DNA from: Epiperipatus broadwayi
Lineage: Eukaryota > Onychophora > Udeonychophora > Euonychophora > Peripatidae
Direction of reading: 5' to 3'
Assembly: GCA_028023455.1 (NCBI GenBank)
Contig: JAQFVV010000321.1
Coordinates: 868,001-932,000 of the forward strand
Length of the DNA: 64,000 bases
Shown here: positions 24,241 to 33,544 of the stretch, piece by piece
Layout of the letters: each line of letters starts with the position of its first letter
How positions within the stretch are numbered: the stretch's first letter is position 1
Made by a program: the position numbers and the translations under genes
Notes under the pieces: generated by a model
Seen by the model: only the letters and a program-made list of their open reading frames with translations
What the model was told of the DNA's origin: nothing
Database searches by the model: none

Positions 24241-24800
24241 ATCAAAAGTAATGTAATTTATATACTACAATTTAGAATTGATACCCGACTACTATTAGTA
24301 AGAATTGTCATTAAAAGACTTGATTGAAAAATGATACCCGACTAATTTCCATTTTCTTTTTTGGGGGACAGTAATGAATCGGAAAGTGGGTTGTTTTTGT
24401 TAAGTCTGTCTATATAAAAAGGGTACCGTTATTGAAATACTAAATTTAAAAATGATAGCTGACTAATTTGCATTTCTTTTGACAGTAATTAATCAGAAAG
24501 TGGGTTTCTTTTCTTTTTGGTAAATCTTGTGTATATATAAAAACAAACAAACCGTAATTCAAAGACTCCATTGAAAAAAATCAAACCCTGTTGAATTTTC
24601 TTTTTTTTTAAAAAAAAAGACAGTAATTAATCAGGAACTGGGTTGTTTTTGTTAGTATGTAGATATAAAAACTAATCTTATTTTGAAATAATAAATGTAA
24701 CAAAACAAAAAAAAAATAATACCTGACTAATTTTATTTTTCGGACAAGTAATTCCTAATAATTAGACAGTGGGTTGTTTTTGTTTGTGCGTATATATATA
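24241..24800 (+). repeat. Tandem array b inside E2, unit about 120-140 bp
   Basis: Four diverged units repeat GACAGTAATTAATCAGAAAG with TGGGTTGTTTTTGTT, a TATATAAAAA segment, and GAAAAATGATACCCGACTAA. Confidence 0.7.
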
Positions 24801-25400
24801 GCAAAAGTAACTGGTCATGGACAAATTCTCATGAAAATGGTACTTTTCGCATGATCCTTTATTTTTTTCCCCTTTCGCACCCTTAAAAACAATTTTTGAG
24901 GGTTACCCCTTCGTAATGGAATCTTTGGGACATTATTACTAAACTTACAACAGTAAAGTAAGTTACAACACATTAAAAAATAGACATCTTATCAAATTTA
25001 AAAAAACTATGACTGCTTCAAATACACACACTCTCACACGAAACTACAGAGAAAATAGATATTCTACTATTATGAGAAAATGATGAACATAAATCGACTA
25101 CTATGGCAGCTGATCAAGGCATTTTTTTCTCTTTGCTTTTAGCATAGAAAAAAAGCCATAACTGGCAGCCATCAGGAACTCTTTCTGTGTTTTATCATAG
25201 AAAAAAGTCTCTTTGTGTTGGCTTCTGTCACCACCGCCTTCTCTGTCCAACATAAAGTGAGGACTTTTCTGCATTTATAATGTAGAAAAATTCCTCTTTG
25301 GTTAGGTGAAGGCCGGTGAAATGGTATATTTCTAGGAATTTACCTAGAAGTAGCGACATCTTAAGGCAAACACCAAGGATAAGAAAACAACCAAAATATC

Positions 25401-25465
25401 TATCCAGAACCCTTATGTCCAGACCAACTGTTTTCGAACTTATGGCTCACATCAGTGAGGTGCTA
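25401..25465 (-). ncRNA. Hammerhead-like motif, inverted unit
   Basis: Minus strand: CUGAUGU, GAGC-CAUAA-GUUC hairpin directly joined to GAAAAC, then AGUUGG...CUGGAU. This copy keeps GAAA next to stem II, as in a canonical hammerhead. A9 of the core is U. Confidence 0.55.
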
Positions 25466-25789
25466 GAATATTTGGACACTAGACCTAAAATATCAACTCA
25501 AAAACCATCACTTATGTCATACTTATATTTAAATAGAAACTCTGAAATTTTCGGACATGAAAATGTCTTCAAATCCAGCTATCTAACTTAAATAGCTATA
25601 TGGGACTGAACTAAATTCAGATCTACCATATTTTAATAGCCTTAGCATAGCCAAAACCTTAAAAGTCCCATATAGCTATTTAAGTTAGATAGCTGGATTT
25701 GAAGACATTTTCATGTCTGAAAATTTATGTATGAAATAAGTGCTGGTTTTTGAGTTGATATTTTAGGTCTAGTGTCCGAATATTCTAGC

Positions 25790-25855
25790 ACTCCACTGAC
25801 ATGAGCCACAAGCTCAAACCAGTTTGTCTGGAGATGAGGGTTCTGGATAGAGATT
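25790..25855 (+). ncRNA. Hammerhead-like motif, unit 1
   Basis: CUGACAU (25796 onward), GAGC-CACAA-GCUC hairpin, AAAC, CCAG...CUGG stem III, then AUAGAGA that can pair with the upstream CUC. G12 of GAAA is missing, so it is probably inactive. Confidence 0.5.
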
Positions 25856-26204
25856 TTAAATATTTTCTCATACCACATTTATTAATTAAGAACTTGTTTG
25901 AGCTATTGGTACACTCACTGTATTGCATTTTTGTAACTGCAAGCTTATAAAAGTAATATCACATTATATATGACTTGCTTTTTTAATTATTATAATTTTA
26001 CTTTTAAGACTTTAGCTATTCTGAGGCTATTAAAATATAATAGATCTGAATTTAGTTCAGTCCCATATAGCTATTTAAGTTAGATAGCTGGATTTGAAGA
26101 CATTTTCATGTCTGAAAATTTCAGAATTTTTGCTTAAATATACGTATAAAATAAGTGCTGGTTTTTGAGTTGATATTTTAGGTCTAGTGTCCGAATATTC
26201 TAGC

Positions 26205-26275
26205 GCTCCACTGACGTGAGTCATAAGCTCAAAACCAGTTGGTCTAGAGATAAGAGTGTTCTGGATAGAGATTTT
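26205..26275 (+). ncRNA. Hammerhead-like motif, unit 2
   Basis: CUGACGU, GAGU-CAUAA-GCUC, AAAAC, CCAG...CUGG, AUAGAGA. The layout is as in unit 1. Confidence 0.5.
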
Positions 26276-26619
26276 AAATATTTTCTCATACCACACTTAT
26301 TAATTAAGAGCTTGTTTGAGCTATTGGTATGCTCTCTGTATTGCAATTTTGTAACTACAAGCTTATAAAAGTAATGTCACGTTATACATGACTTGCTTTT
26401 TTAATTATTATAATTTTACTTTTATGGCTTTGGCTATGCTGAGGCTATTAAAATATGGTAGATCTGAATTTAGTTCAGCCCCATATAGCTATTTAAGTTA
26501 GTTAGCTGGATTTAAAGACATTTTCATGTCCAAAATTTCAGAGTTTTTACTTAAATATTCGTATAAAATAAGTGCTGTTTTTTGAGTTGATATTTTAGGT
26601 CTAGTGTCCAAATATTCTA

Positions 26620-26680
26620 ATGCTCCACTGGGGCTCGAAACTAGTTGGCTTGGAGATAAGAGTGTTCTAGATAGAGATTT
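26620..26680 (+). ncRNA. Hammerhead-like motif, unit 3 (stem II deleted)
   Basis: CUCCACUG is followed directly by GGGCUCGAAAC; about 13 nt of the core and stem II are deleted. GAAAC is intact, and stem III is CUAG...CUAG, a pair-preserving change relative to units 1 and 2. Confidence 0.5.
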
Positions 26681-26766
26681 TAAATATTTTCTCATACCGC
26701 ACTTATTAACTAAGAGCTTGTTTGAGCTATTGGTACACTCTCTGTATTGCATAAAATAAATATAAT

Positions 26767-27949
26767 ATACACCTGGCTCTCATTTTACGTGGTAGATAGG
26801 TTCCTCAGAAAACATGCGCAAATGAAATTGTGCAAAAATAGACATAACATACCTTGAAAAAGGGGGGATACGGACTGTGATTTTTCAAAACTCACGTAAA
26901 AGAAAAGCACCAACGTAAAATATACTTTAAAATTCACGCAAAAAAAATAAGGAAATAAAATATGACTAATAAAAAATTTCAAATTTGAAAAAAATTGATA
27001 CAAGACAAACTTTTTTTAACTATAATATTTAATTTTATTCAAAATAATATATTTTTATGCATAATTTACAGTACAGTAATTTACATTTTTTTATACACAT
27101 TTTAATTATTATCGCTATTTACTGATAAACAGTTTCATTTGCAAACTGGTAAAAAATAGATTCTTCACAAGAGGAAATACAACTAGTACCAAGTTCACTC
27201 TTATATTGTGTTAATGGTTTTCTGTTAACAACATTATTAGTAATTAATCTTTGAGATGATGATTTTATTAATTGTTTATGAACTTAGATTTATGATAATA
27301 AAAAGACATTTATTCACCACTGCTGGGAAAAATTTAATTAAAACTAACAACTAAAAATTAAATTCTTATTTTTGTCTTTAATTTTTTAATTTTCAATTTC
27401 GTTTAAAAATCAAATTTCATTTTACATCACATTAATTTCAAGTCACCATAAGTAATTTTTAAATTGTTAATTACAATTAAAAATCAGATTTTAATTTTTA
27501 ATTGTCAAATTTAATTGTGCCCACTGCTATTACCTTTTAAAAATAAACTTGCGGACACTAAATGATTAATAATTGATTACGTTCTTTTTTAAAAAGCAAA
27601 AACAGAATGTGATTTAAAATGCAAAATTAACATGCACAATGTTTGAACAAATTTACATTATAATCTTGTAAAATTTAATATGTGTATACATAAAATGTGG
27701 AAATCATGATTTTAATTTCATTATTGCATAAAATCTTACTATTATAAAGCACTGAAATCTTACTATTATAAAGCACTGAAAATATTGAAATTACTAAGAT
27801 GAAAATCGAATTTCAATAATGTGCTATTACTTTCAATATACTTGAAATTTATTATTTAAAGTAATATCGCATTATCGGAGTTCGACTTCCGAATCGCATA
27901 ACTTCAAAATCATGTTAAATAAGTTCGCATAAAAAAGACCCAGGTGTAT
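26767..27949. mobile_element. Inverted-repeat DNA element with CACCTGG ends, probable TA target
   Basis: Ends read ATACACCTGGCTCTCATTTT and, in reverse, ATACACCTGGGTCTTTTTTA. If the terminus is CACCTGG, both flanks are TA, as expected for a Tc1/mariner-type target. The interior shows no transposase. The left subterminal CATGCGCAAATGAAATTGTG and right GAATCGCATAACTTC look related. It separates the retrozyme-like array from a PLE fragment. Confidence 0.6.
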
Positions 27950-28093
27950 TCTAGAATTCATAGAGCTGTAAATTATTATTCAAGTAAAGAAGATTATGTT
28001 AAACAAACAGATTTAATAAAAAAAGAATTTGATTATTCAAATAAATTTATAAATGATAATATTAGGTTAATTGAAAATTCGATTGATTATATA

Positions 28094-28190
<97 letters not shown>

Positions 28191-28207
28191 TAAATACAAA
28201 AGTATGA
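27945..28207 (+). pseudogene. PLE reverse transcriptase C-terminal fragment with poly-Asn expansion
   Basis: The open frame reads SRIHRAVNYYSSKEDYVKQT, then LIKKEFDYSNKFINDNIR. This resembles the segment downstream of the RT catalytic motifs in PLEs, where HRA..ICS.. is followed by an L...GY...FI pattern. The frame then runs through an (AAT)n microsatellite as about 32 Asn and ends with VNTKV. It lacks catalytic residues and a start, so it is a fragment. Its 5' side is cut by the CACCTGG element. Confidence 0.55.
28093..28188 (+). repeat. (AAT)n microsatellite
   Basis: About 32 uninterrupted units inside the PLE fragment. The antisense frame (poly-Ile) is a shadow. Confidence 0.95.
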
Positions 28208-28487
28208 ATATATAATGTTTGAGTTAAATATTAAAAAGGTTAATAAGAGTAAAATAAAATATAAATGAAATAAAAATAATATATACATTATTACAGGAAG
28301 TATGAATTGATAAATACAGAACGAAAAATAAAATATATAATATTTAAATGGTAATAATTATATAGAGAAGTATATAAAAATATATGTGGGTATATAAATA
28401 ATGATTATAAGACAGAATATATATATATAATGTAAAATTATATGTTCATATATATTTATATCCATGTATTTGTATTGTGTTTGTTAG

Positions 28488-28600
28488 TTCTGAAGAAGAT
28501 TGCTGGGGCAATCAAAACTGTCAGTAGTGGGTTGTAAAAAAGCATTGTAAAAAGTAATAAAGAACCTAGATGATATTAATATTATATGGATTTTGCAATA
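28488..28600 (+). ncRNA. PLE-type hammerhead-like terminal fragment, copy 2
   Basis: CUGAAGA, then AGAUUGC-UGGG-GCAAUC hairpin, AAAAC, CUGUCAG, followed by AGTGGGTTGTAAAA and AGCATTGTAAAAAGTAA, shared with 23285-23385. The hairpin is perfect. G12 of GAAA is replaced, so activity is doubtful. It lies about 280 bp downstream of the PLE RT fragment in the same sense, as expected for a PLE terminal region. Confidence 0.5.
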
Positions 28601-29054
28601 GAATAAGAAAGATAAATACATACCATTTGTTAATATATATTTTCAATGTAGCTTTTTCTGCGCGTTTCATTTTGTTTTCATTACTAAATCTTATTTATAT
28701 TTTAGTTTTGTTTCTTTAAAAATTAGTCAAAATATTGAATAAAGATACAAGTCATACAATTCACATAATGAGTTTGTGAAATAATGTAGTTGTAAAATCT
28801 CAGAATCTGGACTATCTTCATCAGAAATGCTGAAAATTTCAACATCTGCATATATATTAGAATAATAACTTTAGAAAATGGCATATAATCTGGCATGTGA
28901 TTTTTTATTAATTATGTTTGATCTCTATTTTATAATGCTTGACTAGGTATGCAAATGGCAAAAAATATTCTTATTTTTTATAGTAAGTACCTATCACCAT
29001 GGTGCTATTTTAGATATGATACTTAACTACACTTATATGTTTAAAAATTTTTTT

Positions 29055-29152
29055 TATGTGTCATAGTATTGGCCGGGAACTGTACCCACTAACCCGGGAC
29101 AACTTTTTGTAAGGCAGCTGTGCTGACCACTCGACTATCAATGCTTAATCGT
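29055..29152 (-). mobile_element. tRNA-derived SINE fragment
   Basis: Minus strand: GATAGTCGAGTGGTCAGCAC (A-box-like), then TTGTCCCGGGTT...GTTCCCGGCC (B-box region split by a 10-nt insertion), then a tail ATGACACATAAAAAAAA. A second copy of the tail is at 61655. Confidence 0.65.
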
Positions 29153-29544
29153 GAAATAATGAAAAATCACAAAATATTTATTAATATAAGAAGATATTTT
29201 TTGCTTTCATTTGCATTTGTAATTTAAATTTGTAAACGTTTGTTCATTTACGTAACTGCATAATGAAGTAATTTCTTTCTTCTTTATAATCTAGGGCTAA
29301 GTGCGTTTTAGTGAATCAACAAACGTTTGCAAATTTGAATAACATAAGAAGTTATATTGCTATTTTAACATATTTACAGAACATCTAATAAGGATGCATA
29401 TATTATCCAAAACATAAATATGTAATATAAGACAGTAGTTTATTTTTTATTTGAAAGACATTTACCAGTTTAGGTCATGGCTCAAAGCCAATGTTAAATA
29501 ATTTGACATACTAAAATTTATGAGATATTATTACTTATTTTCAG

Positions 29545-30240
29545 ATGGTGGGATTAGTTCTGATGTTAGCATATTCCATTCTAATATGCCAGTCAGCGGA
29601 TGTTCAATCTATTACTCTAAATGATTTACATCATCTTTTTAATAAGCACATTAGATCTATAAACGCATTAACTTCACCTCTACTGTCTTCAAGTCAAAAC
29701 GATCCAAATCCATTTACTTCAAAAATAATTATTCCAAAAACAATCAGTCAAAATAAACCTACTTCAAAAACAAATACAACGATAAAACGTATTACACGAA
29801 ATGTAGCTAGTGATATGTTTCGTTTCAGAAAATTTTTAGATAGGTTTGCATTAGCGATAGAAAAAATGGTAAACTTTACCAATGAATTTAATTTATTGCC
29901 TTCTACTCAGCCGCAACCAATGCAACATGTATCTACTTTATCTCTTCCTACTCAGGCATCACCAATACAATTTGTATACACGTTGCCAATACAGTTTGTA
30001 TCTAATTTATCTCCTTCTACTCAGCTACCACCAATTAATTTATCATTTGGTCAACGTTTCCCTATTAATTCTCATTATGCTGTAATAACCCCGCGGATCA
30101 AAAGGTCATCTACTTTTAAACCAAAATTTCTTCTTAATTCCATTATTGCAGCCAAATACTATTTAGATAAAAGAAATTATTTATGTGTCTCGCACTATAT
30201 ATGCAAAGTTAACCAAATGGTGCCGGAGCCATATAGGTAA
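29545..30240 (+). CDS. Exon of a secreted protein, family not recognised
   Basis: A 231-codon open stretch, far longer than expected by chance at this AT content, directly preceded by a strong acceptor (ACTTATTTTCAG|ATGG). A good donor (AG|GTAAGA) lies at 30238, where the frame would otherwise end at once (R-stop), so it is probably a phase-2 exon of a spliced gene. Residues 1-18 form a hydrophobic signal peptide (MVGLVLMLAYSILICQS). A Ser/Thr/Pro/Gln-rich middle (about 40-75 and 120-165) follows, then a basic site RIKR near 185 and a Cys-bearing end, YLCVSHYICKVN. The RIKR could be a processing site. No catalytic motif or retroelement similarity was seen. The partner exons were not found; the downstream flank is occupied by repeats. 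Confidence 0.6.
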   Translation: MVGLVLMLAYSILICQSADVQSITLNDLHHLFNKHIRSINALTSPLLSSSQNDPNPFTSKIIIPKTISQNKPTSKTNTTIKRITRNVASDMFRFRKFLDRFALAIEKMVNFTNEFNLLPSTQPQPMQHVSTLSLPTQASPIQFVYTLPIQFVSNLSPSTQLPPINLSFGQRFPINSHYAVITPRIKRSSTFKPKFLLNSIIAAKYYLDKRNYLCVSHYICKVNQMVPEPYR

Positions 30241-30251
30241 GATTGATTTAT

Positions 30252-30294
30252 ATAATAATAATAATAATAGTAGTAGTAGTAGTTAATGTTGTTA

Positions 30295-30378
<84 letters not shown>

Positions 30379-30379
30379 C
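30252..30379 (+). repeat. Compound (AAT)n/(TAG)n microsatellite
   Basis: A short TAA run, then TAG runs interrupted once near 30284-30293, starting a dozen bases after the donor site of the preceding exon, so probably intronic. Confidence 0.9.
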
Positions 30380-30469
30380 AATAATAACTTCAAAAATAAC
30401 AATAGTAAATTAATTTAAATTTATTTAATAATCATTATGTTGATCAAAATGCATTATAATGATGTTTAA

Positions 30470-32560
30470 AAAATATATACCATCATCATTTTAATCACTA
30501 TCTATTCCCAACATAATGGGTTCTCTACATTTAATCCAATTTCTTCGATTTATAGCTTTTCTTCTTCACAACACTCTATTAACTTCCTTACTTTATCCAT
30601 TTTATATAAGATATTTCTGGATCCTTTACAATATTATTTCTCCTATCCATCTATTATCATCTTATCTAGTAATATGTACAGCCCCGCTTTATTTCAATCT
30701 CTTCTTTGAATAATGTCCTCTCATGCATGGTTTTTTAAAATCTTTTTTGTTTTTTGTTATTTTAAACATATATCTTCTCATATTTCTTTGGATAGTTTGA
30801 AGTTTGTATATTCATTTTCTTATCTCAAATCAAAATGTAAGACAAAAAATGTGATGAACATGTCTTTTAAAAATCTTCTTTTTAAGCATACAGGCTTCTT
30901 GATTTTTAATATTATGTCTATAAAAAAGCATTTCATTCAAATTTAATTCTAGGATTAACTTCATCCCTTATGTATCAATATATATTATTAAATATTATAC
31001 ATATTTAATAGTATATATTATTAAATATTACATTATTTAATATTATATATATTAAAACCAATATATTTGTAGTTGTTATCAATCTTTTTTTCCTTCAAAA
31101 AAATCCAACTCATATTTTTAATTCTACTTCATGCTTTCTTGTAGTAACTTTTGCGACATTTTAGTAAAAAAAATCTGTAAAATCTACAGGATTTAAATAA
31201 GATCCATTTATGTTTACTCTATTATTTTTCCATTTTATTTTTCAAAATGCTTACTCTAGTACTGCTATAAAAGATTTGTAAGATGTAGAGCCACCCTATC
31301 ATAGCGGTTGCATTCTTTTAAATATTCCTCAAAATATTATAACATTACAAGTTTATATCTTAATAAGCCAAAGTTTTAATCATTGTAGAAATGTCTTTGG
31401 AATTAAATTTCTCTTCAAAATTTGCAAAACCAAAGCATAAGGGCAATTCATACTTTTTGATTCTTTGCAAAACTAAAGCATAAGGGCAATTCATACTTTT
31501 TGATTCTTTGCAAAACTAAAGCATAAGGGCAATTCATACTTTTTGATTCTTTGCAAAACTAAAGCATAAGGGCAATTCATACTTTTTGATTCTTTGTAAA
31601 ACTTCTTCCAATGTTTGGATATGATACACTGGATTAAAATCTCTTTTAAATCCACTGTTTTTTGTTGAGAAGTCCTAAATTTTCTGAACAGTAATTGTAA
31701 TTTATTGTTTTTAGAATTGATAGGTCTGCTATTTCTAATATCTTCTTTATCATTTTTTTAAACATTAATACTGTTGATTACAAGGAAGTAGTTGAAACAC
31801 CATCAGAAGCATGTTTACAATGTATTGGAATATATATATGGGTTCATAAGAAATAAAAAGTTTTAAAAAGAAAAAGGAAGAAAACAATTCCATTGAATTT
31901 TTTATAAATGAAATATTCGTATATCTTTACCCATTAGATGTATAATGCTGCTAACTTTTTTTATTATTTTTCATCCGTTTCTTTTAAAATATTAATAATA
32001 AATTCCATTATTTACAAGAGTTTTTCCTTCTTTATAGATTTAATTATAAAACTTATCTCCTCATTTAAATTTCTTGGCAATTCAGGAGAAGCCACTGTTT
32101 TGTTCTTTATTATTATATATTTTTGTTAAACTCTTTCTCACATTTCATGTTGACATCCCTCATTTTAATAAGTTTCCGTCTTTTCGTTTGTTTGTTTTTT
32201 TTCGTTTTTTATTGTTTTATAGTTTGAGTTTTTATTTTATTTTATAATTTCTCTTGTCAATTCACATTTATATTTTTTTATATCGTATTTAATTCTTTTT
32301 CATGTCGACAGAATTCTATATGTTCAATTCTTCTTAATGGAACAATTTAAAATATTTATATTGCTTCTTTTCTTCCAATATTGTTTTGACTCAATTTTTT
32401 TTGAAATGCTTTTTTTATACTAGGTATCTATATCGCTATTCTTTTTAGAATATCTGTTATAATTTTATTTCTCTTAATTAAATCTGCATCTATAATTATA
32501 GCATGTTGGTTATGAAAGCTATGAATATTAATTTTAATATTGACTTTTCTAAGAGTGTTT
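30470..32560 (-). pseudogene. Decayed RTE/BovB-like LINE, near full RT and 3' end
   Basis: Minus-strand order fits one element. A linker/RT start near 32040-32110 has SPELPRNLNEEISFIIKS; TVLMFKK and RNSRP lie near 31730-31790; RIKKYELPLCFSFA is in a 43-bp tandem expansion; LQTIQRNMRRYMFK and a KPCMRG piece are near 30700-30800; DDNRWIGE is near 30640-30665. The end at 30470-30490 has ATGATGATGG on the minus strand, like the GATGAT tail of the 18-19.5 kb copy. All catalytic motifs are broken. Plus-strand frames of 60-77 codons here are antisense. Confidence 0.65.
31421..31603. repeat. 43-bp tandem repeat, four copies, inside RTE pseudogene
   Basis: Units TTCTTTGCAAAACTAAAGCA followed by TAAGGGCAATTCATACTTTT are nearly identical. 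The first copy begins at 31421 with one substitution, and a fifth partial copy ends at 31603. Confidence 0.9.
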
Positions 32561-33544
32561 TATTTTTATTTTTAAACAGGTAATTTATGGTCACCAACTA
32601 ACCATCAAATACTGATTTATAAATGGGTATTTAGTTATTATTATCTAGAAAGCTAAACAATAATAAGTAGTCGTTAAAATCTTTACTTTTTGGAGATTAA
32701 CAGATATGAAATGTCTTCACCGTTTTTATAAGGAATTATTGAAGAGGCCTTTGGTTCTTGATGAACTATTAAAAGACTGTTTTGACTATATATTTATACA
32801 AATATGTAAATATTGTTGTATAATTGCACATATCTAATTGTATTCTAAATAGGCATTTATAAACATAATGAAATATATTTATAATCAATGGATCAAACTT
32901 TTGATTTGGTTTATAGTTTGCTATATAGCAAATAGACTATTTTCAAATTTGTTTTGGAAATGTTGGGATAAGAGATGCATTGATATCCCCCCCCCCCCAA
33001 AAAAAAAAAAAAACAGAAGTTAATACATTGTTAACATATTTTTTTTATTAATCCATTTTATTTGCGGTTGCTTATTGAACATAATCCCTATATTATGCTC
33101 TTAATCATTATGCTATTACTATCCATTACCCTAAGAAATTCTGTAGTCCACAGGGGGCATGCAGGAATAATAATAATTTATAAATGATAATAATCAGGGT
33201 GTCATAAGTTTTCCAAAGGAAACTGTCTATTTAGAAGATTTTGTACCTTAATGTTTATTTATATATAATGAAATTAGAAAAAAAAACAAATTTAAAATAG
33301 TTTTGGGAGTTCTTGTACTTAGTCTTCAGTTCTAAGCTATAAATCATCATCATTCCATATTTGTTAATATTATTGTTTATATTTATTAATCATTTTAATT
33401 CAAATGTATATTAATCTGTTAATATAAATATTTATTATCTTTGGTCTTCTTGAATCAAAATTTACCGAAACATATTTGTGTGTATTAGAAAAGCCTAAAA
33501 TTATCATATATATATATTATATTTAATGTTTTCATGGTTGTATG
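32561..33544. other. Unassigned stretch with a C10/A14 run
   Basis: AT-rich, no coding signal. A homopolymer pair, CCCCCCCCCC followed by a long A run, lies at 32987-33014. Confidence 0.4.

Larger units (their letters stand above)
23537..25392. mobile_element. Non-autonomous DNA transposon E2, 8-bp TSD AAAATATC
   Basis: The left end AGTTGTATTCTCATTCTTGG and the reverse complement of the right end GGTTGTTTTCTTATCCTTGG form inverted termini that continue through TGTTTGCCTTAAGATG. A perfect duplication, AAAATATC, flanks it at 23529-23536 and 25393-25400. The terminal motif GGTTGT..TCT.ATCCTT is shared with E1, so the two belong to one family. Its right subterminal block (25080-25340), read in reverse, matches the left subterminal block of E1 (TTCTATGATAAAA, ATGCTAAAAGCA, TTTCTAG motifs). 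No transposase is encoded. Confidence 0.85.
25401..26760 (+). mobile_element. Retrozyme-like tandem array (one inverted, three direct units of about 415 bp)
   Basis: Direct units run from about 25670, each with CCCATATAGCTATTTAAGTT, TGGATTTGAAGACATTTTCATG, TGAGTTGATATTTTAGGTCT, a hammerhead-like core, CATACCACA.TTATTAATTA, and AAGCTTATAAAAGTAAT. The core-to-core distance between units 1 and 2 is 415 bp. The 25401-25640 stretch is the same sequence inverted; its other half lies left of E2. Tandem units of 170-400 bp or so with a type I hammerhead per unit are the hallmark of metazoan retrozymes, non-autonomous retroelements thought to depend on PLE enzymes. Calling this one a retrozyme is inference. 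Short open frames in it are repeat shadows. Confidence 0.7.

Noticed and set aside
25316-26752. Three or four similar small proteins (90, 73 and 84 codons)
   Set aside because: They are readings through the inverted and direct repeat units; the frame is not conserved in orientation or boundaries and the structured-RNA explanation fits better.
28067-28288. Poly-Ile frame on the minus strand
   Set aside because: Pure antisense reading of the (AAT)n microsatellite.
28800-28870. Another hammerhead core (minus-strand CUGAUGAAGAUAG)
   Set aside because: No GAAA at the right place and no closing helix.
30516-30946. Plus-strand frames of 65 and 77 codons
   Set aside because: Antisense to the minus-strand RTE pseudogene tail.
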